DNA from: Gammaproteobacteria bacterium
Lineage (GTDB): Bacteria; Pseudomonadota; Gammaproteobacteria; SURF-13
Direction of reading: 5' to 3'
Length of the DNA: 5,360 nt
Assembly (NCBI GenBank): GCA_023381235.1
Contig: JAMCTV010000089.1
Location: forward strand, 1-5,360
Part shown: piece after piece, positions 1 through 5,326 of the stretch
Layout: each line of letters opens with the position of its first letter
Position numbering within the stretch: the stretch's first letter is position 1
The notes under the pieces: model-generated
What the model was told of the DNA's origin: nothing
Seen by the model: the letters and a program-made list of their open reading frames with translations, nothing else
Database searches by the model: none
Made by a program: the position numbers and the translations under genes

Positions 1-1
1 A

Positions 2-18
2 TGCACCATAATAGTGCA
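2..18. promoter_or_regulatory. NtrC-type enhancer palindrome upstream of ntrB
   Basis: The sequence TGCACCATAATAGTGCA is a TGCAC-N7-GTGCA palindrome. This matches the known NtrC (NRI) binding consensus, as in the enterobacterial glnA enhancer sites. Its centre lies about 120 bases before the transcription start predicted from the -24/-12 element at 105-120, a normal enhancer distance for NtrC. Because ntrC is the second gene downstream, autoregulation is the natural reading. The site is at the window edge, so it could equally serve a gene to the left, for example a divergent or preceding one. A second, overlapping inverted repeat (AATAGT-GCAT-ACTATT, 10-25) shares its right half. The motif match is direct; binding is inferred. 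Confidence 0.72.
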
Positions 19-61
19 TACTATTTTATCCAATAGATTCCGGCAGTACGGTGATATTTTA

Positions 62-74
62 TAACTAATTGTTT
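62..74 (-). promoter_or_regulatory. possible IHF-binding site
   Basis: Read on the minus strand, the bases AAACAATTAGTTA fit the IHF consensus WATCARNNNNTTR at all but one defined position (A for T at the third). The site lies between the NtrC palindrome and the -24/-12 element, where IHF often bends DNA at sigma-54 promoters. The surrounding DNA is very AT-rich, so chance matches are likely and this call rests largely on position. Confidence 0.28.
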
Positions 75-104
75 TATATGTATTTTATGAAATTTTGCGG
101 GCCT

Positions 105-120
105 TGGTTCAGGTCTTGCT
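105..120 (+). promoter_or_regulatory. sigma-54-like -24/-12 promoter element before ntrB
   Basis: The sequence TGGTTCAGGTCTTGCT has GG at 106-107 and GC at 118-119 with exactly ten bases between them. The downstream half is TTGC, and the upstream half keeps TGG and one C of the consensus TGGCACG-N4-TTGCW. An NtrC-type palindrome at a normal enhancer distance supports it. The predicted transcription start is near 131, downstream of the first ntrB ATG at 121. If this promoter is used, that transcript would begin translation at ATG 136 with almost no leader. The same bases also hold a modest Shine-Dalgarno (AGG, 111-113) for ATG 121, so the element may instead be a coincidental match over a ribosome-binding site. 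Confidence 0.5.
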
Positions 121-1182
121 ATGGCTGCTACTGATATGAGCGTGGTCAAGGTTTATCCTGCAATCATCGAGAATCTGAATGCGGCGGTCCTGCTCCTGGA
201 CGGGGCATTGAAGGTGACGTACCTCAACCCGGCGGCGGAGATGTTGTTGGCACTCTCCGCGCGTCAAGCGCGCGGCCTTGCGCTCAGCGACCTGCTGCCG
301 GAGGCGCGCGCCTGGCTGGAAGCGCTCAAGCGCGCGCTCGTCAACCAGCACCCTTACACCGAGCGCGAGGTGAGCCTGCGCCTGCCGGGTAATCAGGAAC
401 CCGTGGTTGTGGACAGCAGCGTCACACCGCTCAGCAATCACAAGCTGCTGGTGGAGCTGTTGCGCGTGGACCAGCATCTGCGCGTCACGCGCGAAGAGAC
501 GCGCCTGGCGCAGTATCAGGCCAACCGCGCGGTGCTGAAGGGCCTGGCGCACGAGATCAACAATCCTCTCGGCGGCCTGCGTGGCGCGGCGCAGTTGCTG
601 GAGCGCGAGCTGGCTTCGGATACTCTCAAGGAATACACGCGGGTGATTATCGGCGAGGCGGACCGTTTGCAGAATCTTTTGAAGCGCATGCTGACACCGG
701 GCAGCCCGCCGCAGCGGCGCAGATTCAATATCCACGAGGCGTTGGAGCGGGTGCGCAGCCTGGTGCTGGCCGAAACCCACCAAGGCGTCGAGGTGCGGCG
801 CGATTACGATCCCAGCCTGCCGGAGCTGTCGGCCGATCCGGAGCAGTTGATCCAGGCGCTGCTGAACATCGCGCGCAACGCGGCGCAGGCGCTCGGCGGC
901 AAGGGCGTGATCCGCCTCGGCACGCGCATCGCGCGCCAATGCAGCATCGGCCATAAACGCCACCGCCTGGTGGCGCGCGTTACGAATGCGGATAACGGCC
1001 CCGGCATCCCGGCGGAGATCATGGGCAATATTTTTTACCCGATGGTGAGCGGGCGCGCCGGGGGAACCGGCCTCGGCCTCGCCATCGCGCAGACGCTGAT
1101 CGTCCAGCATGACGGATTGATCGAGTGCGCGAGCCGGCCCGGCGATACGGTGTTCACGATTCTGCTGCCTTTGGAAAACTAG
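121..1182 (+). CDS. glnL: Nitrogen regulation sensor histidine kinase NtrB (NRII)
   Basis: This is the cytoplasmic sensor kinase/phosphatase (also called ntrB) that sets NtrC phosphorylation according to nitrogen status, through PII in known systems. The 353 residues match the family length (about 350), and no membrane segment is seen. An N-terminal PAS domain spans roughly residues 12-115. The H-box GLAHEINNPLGGLRG places the phosphorylated histidine at H144. The ATP-binding domain has an N-box (LLNIARNAAQAL, near N253), a G1 box (DNGPGIP, 291-297), the NtrB-typical FYPMVSGR and a G2 box (GGTGLGL, 314-320). ATG 121 is chosen because AGG lies 7 bases upstream. An in-frame ATG at 136 is possible and would suit the sigma-54-like element that overlaps the first start. 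The PAS domain is intact either way. ntrC follows after 8 bases, so the two are surely co-transcribed. Confidence 0.95.
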   Translation: MAATDMSVVKVYPAIIENLNAAVLLLDGALKVTYLNPAAEMLLALSARQARGLALSDLLPEARAWLEALKRALVNQHPYTEREVSLRLPGNQEPVVVDSSVTPLSNHKLLVELLRVDQHLRVTREETRLAQYQANRAVLKGLAHEINNPLGGLRGAAQLLERELASDTLKEYTRVIIGEADRLQNLLKRMLTPGSPPQRRRFNIHEALERVRSLVLAETHQGVEVRRDYDPSLPELSADPEQLIQALLNIARNAAQALGGKGVIRLGTRIARQCSIGHKRHRLVARVTNADNGPGIPAEIMGNIFYPMVSGRAGGTGLGLAIAQTLIVQHDGLIECASRPGDTVFTILLPLEN

Positions 1183-1190
1183 AGTCCATT

Positions 1191-2600
1191 ATGTCGAAGA
1201 AGATAACCGTGTGGGTGATAGACGACGACCGCTCCATCCGCTGGGTGCTGGAAAAGGCCCTGCAGGGCGCCGATATGCAGGTGCGCTGCTTTGAAAGCGG
1301 ACGCGGTGTGCTGAATGCGCTTGCGCGCGAGACGCCGGACGTGCTCATCAGCGACATCCGCATGCCTGACGTCAACGGCCTGGAGCTTTTAAGCGAGATA
1401 AAACAACGCTACCCGCAACTGCCGGTCATCATCATGACCGCGCACTCCGACCTCGACAGCACCGTGGCGGCCTATCAACGCGGGGCATTCGAGTATCTGC
1501 CCAAGCCGTTTGACGTGGACGAAGCGGTGAACCTGGTGCAGCGCGCGCTTAAAGCAAAGCGCGGCCAGCAAAGCGTAGCGTCGCAAGACGCCGCGCCGCT
1601 CATGCCGGAGATCATCGGCGAAGCGGCTTCCATGCAGGAGGTGTTCCGCGCCATCGGCAGGCTGTCGCGTTCCAACATCACCGTGCTCATCACCGGGGAG
1701 TCGGGCACGGGCAAGGAACTGGTGGCGCGCGCGCTGCACCGGCACAGTCCGCGCGCCGACAAGCCCTTCATCGCGCTCAACATGGCGGCGATTCCGCGCG
1801 ACTTGCTGGAGTCGGAATTGTTCGGACACGAGCGCGGCGCGTTCACCGGCGCGCAACAGCAACGCATCGGGCGTTTCGAGCAGGCCAACGGCGGCGCCCT
1901 GTTTCTGGACGAGATCGGCGACATGCCACCGGAACTGCAAACCCGCTTGCTGCGCGTGCTGGCGGACGGAGAATTTTACCGCGTGGGCGGCCATCAGCCG
2001 GTGAAGGTGGACGTACGCATCATCGCCGCCACGCATCAAAATCTGGAACAGCGCGTGCAGCAGGAACGTTTCCGCGAAGACCTGTTCCACCGCCTTAACG
2101 TGATCCGCGTCCACACTCCGGCCCTGCGCGAGCGGCGCGAGGACATCCCCGCGCTGGCGCGCCACTTTCTCATACAGGCCGCGCAGGAATTAAACGTCGA
2201 ACCGAAGATTTTGAGCGCCGATACCGAGGTGCAACTGTGCCGCCTGCCCTGGCCCGGCAACGTGCGCCAACTGGAGAACACCTGCCGCTGGCTCACCGTA
2301 ATGACCGTGGGACAGGTGATCCACGCGGAGGATTTGCCTCCGGAACTGCGCCATCCCAACGGGCAGTCGGACATGCAGGAAGACTGGCAGAGCGCCTTGC
2401 AACGCTGGGTGGAACTGCGCCTCATGCATGGGGAAAGCGGTTTGCTCAACGGCGCCATGCCCGATTTCGAGCGTATCATGATCGAGGCCGCTCTGAAACA
2501 TACCGGCGGACGACGCCAGGATGCGGCCAAACTGCTAGGGTGGGGCCGCAATACCCTGACGCGCAAAATCCAGGAACTGGGGCTGGATATCCCGGAATAG
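1191..2600 (+). CDS. glnG: Nitrogen regulation response regulator NtrC (NRI), sigma-54 activator
   Basis: This is the partner of NtrB (also called ntrC): when phosphorylated it oligomerises at enhancers and uses ATP to open sigma-54 promoters of nitrogen-assimilation genes. The 469 residues equal the usual NtrC length. The receiver domain (1-120) has the acidic pocket DDD at 11-13, phosphoacceptor D55 (VLISDIRMPD), T84 and K105 (LPKPF). The AAA+ domain (about 140-370) has Walker A GESGTGKE (169-176), the sigma-54 contact loop GAFTGA (216-221), Walker B ALFLDE (236-241) and the arginine-finger region RFREDLFHRL (293-302). The C-terminal Fis-type helix-turn-helix lies around 437-462 (AAKLLGWGRNTLTRK). 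A GTG at 1125 would add 22 residues inside ntrB. ATG 1191 is preferred because MSKKITVWVIDDD begins exactly at the first receiver strand. The upstream SD is weak (AGAG, 1181-1184), as is common for coupled genes. Confidence 0.96.
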   Translation: MSKKITVWVIDDDRSIRWVLEKALQGADMQVRCFESGRGVLNALARETPDVLISDIRMPDVNGLELLSEIKQRYPQLPVIIMTAHSDLDSTVAAYQRGAFEYLPKPFDVDEAVNLVQRALKAKRGQQSVASQDAAPLMPEIIGEAASMQEVFRAIGRLSRSNITVLITGESGTGKELVARALHRHSPRADKPFIALNMAAIPRDLLESELFGHERGAFTGAQQQRIGRFEQANGGALFLDEIGDMPPELQTRLLRVLADGEFYRVGGHQPVKVDVRIIAATHQNLEQRVQQERFREDLFHRLNVIRVHTPALRERREDIPALARHFLIQAAQELNVEPKILSADTEVQLCRLPWPGNVRQLENTCRWLTVMTVGQVIHAEDLPPELRHPNGQSDMQEDWQSALQRWVELRLMHGESGLLNGAMPDFERIMIEAALKHTGGRRQDAAKLLGWGRNTLTRKIQELGLDIPE

Positions 2601-2732
2601 TCCTTGAGCTATCAGCAGGAATCTAGGTGCAGCGTAAAACACTGCTGGTACGAACAAGCCGCCGCCAAGGGCCACGACGGTGCGCAGACACGTATAAAAC
2701 TGCTTAAAGAGTCCGCCTCGGACTCAAAATAA
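2601..2732 (+). pseudogene. Remnant of a Sel1-repeat protein, C-terminal tail only
   Basis: The 43 codons after the ntrC stop are open in the same frame as ntrC and end at TAA 2730-2732. They contain WYEQAAAKGHDGAQ followed by TRIKLLK, which fits the Sel1-like repeat signature (A..WY..AA..G...AQ..L). This is the pattern of the last repeat of an SLR protein, a family of TPR-like helical hairpins used for protein contacts. Everything expected upstream is missing because ntrC occupies that DNA, so the stretch is read as the 3' end of a gene lost by deletion. A 42-residue peptide from TTG 2604 cannot be excluded, but no convincing ribosome-binding site is seen. The end is 3 bases from the coaD stop on the opposite strand. 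The repeat match is seen directly; the decay history is inferred. Confidence 0.55.
2709..2725 (-). terminator. Small hairpin after coaD, possible weak terminator
   Basis: GAGTCCG and CGGACTC form a perfect 7-bp stem around a 3-base loop. In the coaD direction it begins 10 bases after the stop codon and is followed by TTTAAGCAGTTTT, a broken T tract. In the ntrC direction it is followed by AAAATAAAC, which is no terminator tail. It therefore suits coaD better than ntrBC. The stem also overlaps the last codons of the Sel1 remnant. The weak T run keeps confidence modest. Confidence 0.42.
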
Positions 2733-2735
2733 ACG

Positions 2736-3215
2736 CTAACGTCTTTTTGCCAGCAGCGCCGTACGTACGACCTCCGGCACAAATGCCGACACATCGCCGC
2801 CATACCTGGCGATTTCACGCACCAGGCTGGATGAGATAAAGGTGTATTGTTCTGCGGGCGTGAGGAACAAGGTTTCAACTTCCGGCGCCAGGCGGCGGTT
2901 CATGCCGGCCAACTGGAATTCGTGCTCGAAGTCGGATACCGCACGCAGTCCGCGCAGAATCACGCCCGCGCCGCGCGCTTTTGCAAAATCGGCCAGCAGG
3001 GTGTCAAATCCGCACACCTCGGCGTTTTTAATGTCCGCCAGTGCGCTGCGCGCGAGCTGCACGCGCTCGCCCAGCGAAAACGCTGGGGTCTTGGCCGGGT
3101 TGGCCGCCACCGCGACGATTACCCGGCTGAACAGGCGCGCGGCGCGCGCCACCAGATCAATATGGCCGTTGGTGATCGGATCAAACGTGCCGGGATAGAT
3201 CGCGTTGATGTTCAT
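2736..3215 (-). CDS. coaD: Phosphopantetheine adenylyltransferase
   Basis: CoaD carries out the penultimate step of coenzyme A synthesis in the cytoplasm: 4'-phosphopantetheine plus ATP gives dephospho-CoA plus pyrophosphate. The 159 residues equal the length of the E. coli enzyme. The nucleotidyltransferase signature YPGTFDPITNGHIDL (7-21) includes the conserved T10 and H18 of the T/HxGH motif. RGLRAVSDFEHE (88-99) and the ISSSLVRE segment (127-134) are the other family hallmarks. ATG 3215 is chosen because MNINAIYPGTFDP gives the standard short N-terminus; the ribosome-binding site is weak. It follows rsmD on the same strand after 50 bases, a common proteobacterial pairing that suggests co-transcription. 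Its 3' end converges on ntrC. All key residues are present. Confidence 0.97.
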   Translation of the reverse strand: MNINAIYPGTFDPITNGHIDLVARAARLFSRVIVAVAANPAKTPAFSLGERVQLARSALADIKNAEVCGFDTLLADFAKARGAGVILRGLRAVSDFEHEFQLAGMNRRLAPEVETLFLTPAEQYTFISSSLVREIARYGGDVSAFVPEVVRTALLAKRR

Positions 3216-3265
3216 GGTGCGTCCATATTATGGGCAAAACAACCATTGGACAAGCGGCCGTGGGT

Positions 3266-3844
3266 TTATCTCTCCCCGCAGCGCGCCAGATGGTAGCCGA
3301 CCTGGCCTGCCTGTTTGCTTTTTATGATGCGCCAGCTATCAGGCAACTGCGGGGCATAGTCTGCTTCCGCTTCCAGGTAAACAGTCGCGCCGGGTTTCAG
3401 CCAGCCGTGTTTTTCCAGAGCCTCGCACGCGGGAGCGATGAGTCCTTGGCGGAACGGCGGGTCGAGAAACACGATGTCGAAGGCGCGCGGCGGCGGTGCC
3501 GCAAGGTAAGTAAGCATATCGGCCTGGATAATTTCCGCGCTGCTGGTGTGCAGGATATGCGCATGTTCGCGCAGGCGTGCGACGGCGCGCGCATCGCTGT
3601 CCACCATCACCACGCCGGATGCGCCGCGTGACAGCGCCTCAAAGCCCAGCGCGCCGCTGCCTGCGTATAAATCCAGGCAGTACGCGCCGGCGATGATGGG
3701 CGCAAGCCAGTTGAACAAGGTCTCGCGCACCCGGTCGGGCGTAGGGCGCAGCGTTTCAATTTCCGGGAAGCGCAGCTTTCTGCCACGCCAAGTCCCGCCA
3801 ATGATGCGTAATTGTTGCGCCTTGCGTGGACGTTTGACGCGCAC
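3266..3844 (-). CDS. rsmD: 16S rRNA (guanine(966)-N2)-methyltransferase RsmD
   Basis: RsmD uses S-adenosylmethionine to methylate N2 of G966 of 16S rRNA during assembly of the small ribosomal subunit. The 192 residues fit the family (about 180-200). The N-terminal RNA-binding part holds LRIIGGTWRGRKL (12-24) and LRPTPDRVRETLFNWL (32-47). The SAM-binding motif I is LDLYAGSGALGFEALSRG (57-74), and the catalytic motif IV is FLDPPF (126-131). The start is GTG 3844. An in-frame TGA eight codons upstream (3866-3868), with no ATG, GTG or TTG between, rules out anything longer apart from very rare codons. No strong Shine-Dalgarno is present; the weak AGAG just upstream lies in the arm of a hairpin (3850-3876). 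coaD follows and an M16 protein gene precedes, all on one strand. Confidence 0.95.
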   Translation of the reverse strand: MRVKRPRKAQQLRIIGGTWRGRKLRFPEIETLRPTPDRVRETLFNWLAPIIAGAYCLDLYAGSGALGFEALSRGASGVVMVDSDARAVARLREHAHILHTSSAEIIQADMLTYLAAPPPRAFDIVFLDPPFRQGLIAPACEALEKHGWLKPGATVYLEAEADYAPQLPDSWRIIKSKQAGQVGYHLARCGER

Positions 3845-3849
3845 GCTAA

Positions 3850-3876
3850 GGAATCTCTGACTTATTCAGAGACTCC
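3850..3876. repeat. Hairpin 1, adjacent to the rsmD start
   Basis: TCTCTGA (3854-3860) and TCAGAGA (3866-3872) form a perfect 7-bp stem with a 5-base loop. Beyond one A-C mismatch it extends by three more pairs (GGA/TCC). On the rsmD strand it ends five bases before the GTG start and contains the only purine-rich stretch near that start, so it could mask ribosome access. Confidence 0.8.
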
Positions 3877-3877
3877 T

Positions 3878-3897
3878 GCGGCACAGAGATGTGCCGC
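3878..3897. repeat. Hairpin 2, GC-rich
   Basis: GCGGCAC and GTGCCGC make a perfect 7-bp stem, extended by an A-T pair to 8 bp around the loop GAGA on the plus strand. It is the only GC-rich stem in the array. Its outer base 3897 is shared with the next hairpin, so the two would stack end to end. Confidence 0.8.
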
Positions 3898-3930
3898 CAT
3901 GTTTCAAACATGAAAGTGTTTGAAACATGG
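3897..3930. repeat. Hairpin 3, 14-bp perfect stem
   Basis: CCATGTTTCAAACA and TGTTTGAAACATGG are exact reverse complements separated by the 6-base loop TGAAAG. This is the longest stem in the array. No T tract follows on either strand, so it is not a standard intrinsic terminator by itself. Confidence 0.88.
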
Positions 3931-3931
3931 A

Positions 3932-3960
3932 GAAAAGCAAAAATCATATTTTTGCTTTTC
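3932..3960. repeat. Hairpin 4, 13-bp perfect AT-rich stem
   Basis: GAAAAGCAAAAAT and ATTTTTGCTTTTC are exact reverse complements around a 3-base CAT loop. The A and T runs lie inside the stem rather than after it, which is unlike a textbook terminator. One base separates it from hairpin 3. Confidence 0.88.
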
Positions 3961-3969
3961 GTCTCTGAG

Positions 3970-3987
3970 AATTCCATGGATGGAATT
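3970..3987. repeat. Hairpin 5, just after the M16 gene
   Basis: AATTCCA and TGGAATT form a perfect 7-bp stem with loop TGGA, which G-T and A-T pairs could extend to 3967-3990. On the M16 strand it begins about 10 bases after the stop codon. A T run lies on its plus-strand right side (3986-3990), part of it inside the stem. Confidence 0.7.
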
Positions 3988-3997
3988 TTTGGAGTTC

Positions 3998-5326
3998 TTA
4001 TGGTGCCGCGCCGCCGCCCACGATTACCGTCACCATCTGCTCCGGCCTGATGCGGCGCTGAAAGGCGTCCTTGATTTGCGCCAGCGTGACCTGCTCAACC
4101 TGTCTGGTATACGTGTCCAGGTAATCGAGCGGCAGGTTATAGAATCCAATCAACGCAAGGTAATCGAGCAGCTTGCCATTGCTGTCCAGGCGCAGGGCGA
4201 AGCCGCCGGTGATGTTTTGCTTGGCGGCTTTAAGTTCTTTTCCACTGGGACCTTTTGCGACGAAGGTACTAAGGGTATTGCGCAGCACTTGCAGCGCCTC
4301 CTCGGCCTTGTCGTTGCGCGTCTGCAAACCGAGCGTGTACGGCCCCGCCACGCGCATGGGCGCGAAGTAGCTGTAAGCGCTGTAGGACAGGCCGCGCTTC
4401 TCGCGCACTTCATTGGAGATGCGCGACACCAGTCCGTTGCCGCCGAGGATGTGATTGCCGACCAGCAGCGGGAAATAATCCGGATCGTCGCGGCTCATGC
4501 CGATCTGCCCCAGCAGGATGTGGGTTTGCGAAGACGGATGCGGCAGGCTGACGGTCTGCGGCGCCTGTGTTGTCATAGGCGGCGCGGCGGCGGGGAGGGC
4601 CGATGCGCGCTCCCCAGGCGGCAACAGCCCTGCCACCTGTTCCGCCAGCGCCTCGGCCTGCGCGCGACTCAGCGCACCGACAATGGCGACCACGGCGTTA
4701 TGCGCCACGTAATAACGCGCATGAAACGCCGCCATGTCTTCGCGCGTGAGCTTGCTCACCGATTGCTCAGTACCGCCCGGCTCGCCTGCATAGGGATGAC
4801 CGGCGTATAACGCCTTGTAGAAATTCTTGCCGGCGATATCCCCCGGCGACTGCTCCTGCTGACGCAGACCCACCAGCATGCGATTGCGCTCGCGCTCGAA
4901 AGCGGCGGCGGGAAAGGTGGGCGCGCGCAGCACTTGGGCCATAAGATCGAGCGCGGGCTGCAACAGCGCGGATTCGGTGAGACTGCGCAAGCTGACCGAG
5001 GCGCTGTCACGATCCGCCCCCGCGCCGAACTGCGCGCCCAAGGCGGCGAAGCGCTCGGCGATCTCGTCCGCGTTGAGCTCACCCGTTGCCGTCTTCACAC
5101 CCTCCGCGAGCATCGCGGCGGTCAGCGCGGCAAGGCCGTTTTTAGCTTCGTCGCGCGCGCTGCCTGCGTCAAACACCACGCGCACGTCCGCCATGGGCAA
5201 CTCAGAAGCGGGAACAAAATACACGCGTGCGCCGTTTTGCGTCTGCCAGTGCTGAATCGCAGGCCCGGCTTGGGCCATGTTCGCCACGAATACCAGCACC
5301 GCCAATAACACATACTTAGCGTACAT
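3998..5326 (-). CDS. Secreted M16-family peptidase-like protein lacking the zinc-site residues
   Basis: The product is 442 residues. Residues 1-20 are a signal peptide with a hydrophobic core and AQA before a predicted cut at A20/G21, so it acts in the periplasm or is envelope-bound. Two M16 half-domains follow (about 30-230 and 255-440). The first keeps the family frame FDAGSARDE...GLA..ML, but where active enzymes have HxxEH it reads A67-L-T-A70-A71, so zinc binding and hydrolysis should be lost. The second keeps REKRGLSYS (308-316), with the R and Y that complete the active site of a catalytic partner. This is the pattern of the non-catalytic subunit of paired bacterial M16B proteins, usually encoded beside an active subunit. 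That partner is probably the gene cut off at the window edge. A strong SD (AAGGGAGG) five bases from ATG 5326 fixes the start. The substrate is unknown. Confidence 0.9.
   Translation of the reverse strand: MYAKYVLLAVLVFVANMAQAGPAIQHWQTQNGARVYFVPASELPMADVRVVFDAGSARDEAKNGLAALTAAMLAEGVKTATGELNADEIAERFAALGAQFGAGADRDSASVSLRSLTESALLQPALDLMAQVLRAPTFPAAAFERERNRMLVGLRQQEQSPGDIAGKNFYKALYAGHPYAGEPGGTEQSVSKLTREDMAAFHARYYVAHNAVVAIVGALSRAQAEALAEQVAGLLPPGERASALPAAAPPMTTQAPQTVSLPHPSSQTHILLGQIGMSRDDPDYFPLLVGNHILGGNGLVSRISNEVREKRGLSYSAYSYFAPMRVAGPYTLGLQTRNDKAEEALQVLRNTLSTFVAKGPSGKELKAAKQNITGGFALRLDSNGKLLDYLALIGFYNLPLDYLDTYTRQVEQVTLAQIKDAFQRRIRPEQMVTVIVGGGAAP

Larger units (their letters stand above)
3850..3990 (-). 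other. Intergenic array of five consecutive hairpins before rsmD
   Basis: The 153 bases between the M16 gene stop and the rsmD start consist almost wholly of inverted repeats: 3850-3876, 3878-3897, 3897-3930, 3932-3960 and 3970-3987. Gaps between them are zero or one base, except for nine bases before the last. An additional perfect 8-bp pairing, TCAGAGAC (3866-3873) with GTCTCTGA (3961-3968), encloses the three central hairpins and would form a cloverleaf-like multibranch fold. It uses the same bases as the first hairpin, so the two folds exclude each other. The interval is likely transcribed with rsmD if the M16 gene and rsmD share a message. I recognise no known RNA family. A composite terminator, an RNA switch or a palindromic mobile element all fit. 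Confidence 0.7.

Noticed and set aside
109..1110. Long open frame on the minus strand opposite ntrB (333 codons)
   Set aside because: Its translation is arginine-, alanine- and glutamine-rich with no recognisable motif, and it is fully covered by the well-conserved ntrB on the other strand. It is an effect of GC-rich codon use.
1125..1190. Earlier GTG start for ntrC
   Set aside because: It would add 22 residues unrelated to the receiver domain while overlapping ntrB by 58 bases. ATG 1191 gives the standard NtrC N-terminus and length.
1389..2165. Minus-strand open frame opposite the ntrC AAA+ domain (258 codons)
   Set aside because: It has no domain pattern or ribosome-binding context, and it lies wholly within ntrC, whose motifs are all intact.
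3216..3265. Possible sigma-70 promoter for coaD on the minus strand (TTGTCC, 17 bases, TAATAT)
   Set aside because: Each box matches only four of six consensus bases, and the predicted start would fall at the coaD ATG. Co-transcription with rsmD is simpler.
3878..3960. tRNA gene suggested by the cloverleaf-like pairing
   Set aside because: The stems are too long (13-14 bp), and no T-loop consensus, anticodon-loop pattern or CCA end is seen.
3850..3990. CRISPR array or tandem repeats
   Set aside because: The inverted repeats differ from one another in sequence, there is no repeated unit with spacers, and no cas-like gene is present.
3920..4810. Plus-strand open frame of 296 codons over the hairpin array and the M16 gene
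   Set aside because: It starts inside hairpin 3 and runs antisense to the M16-like gene. The composition is that of a shadow frame and no family is recognisable.
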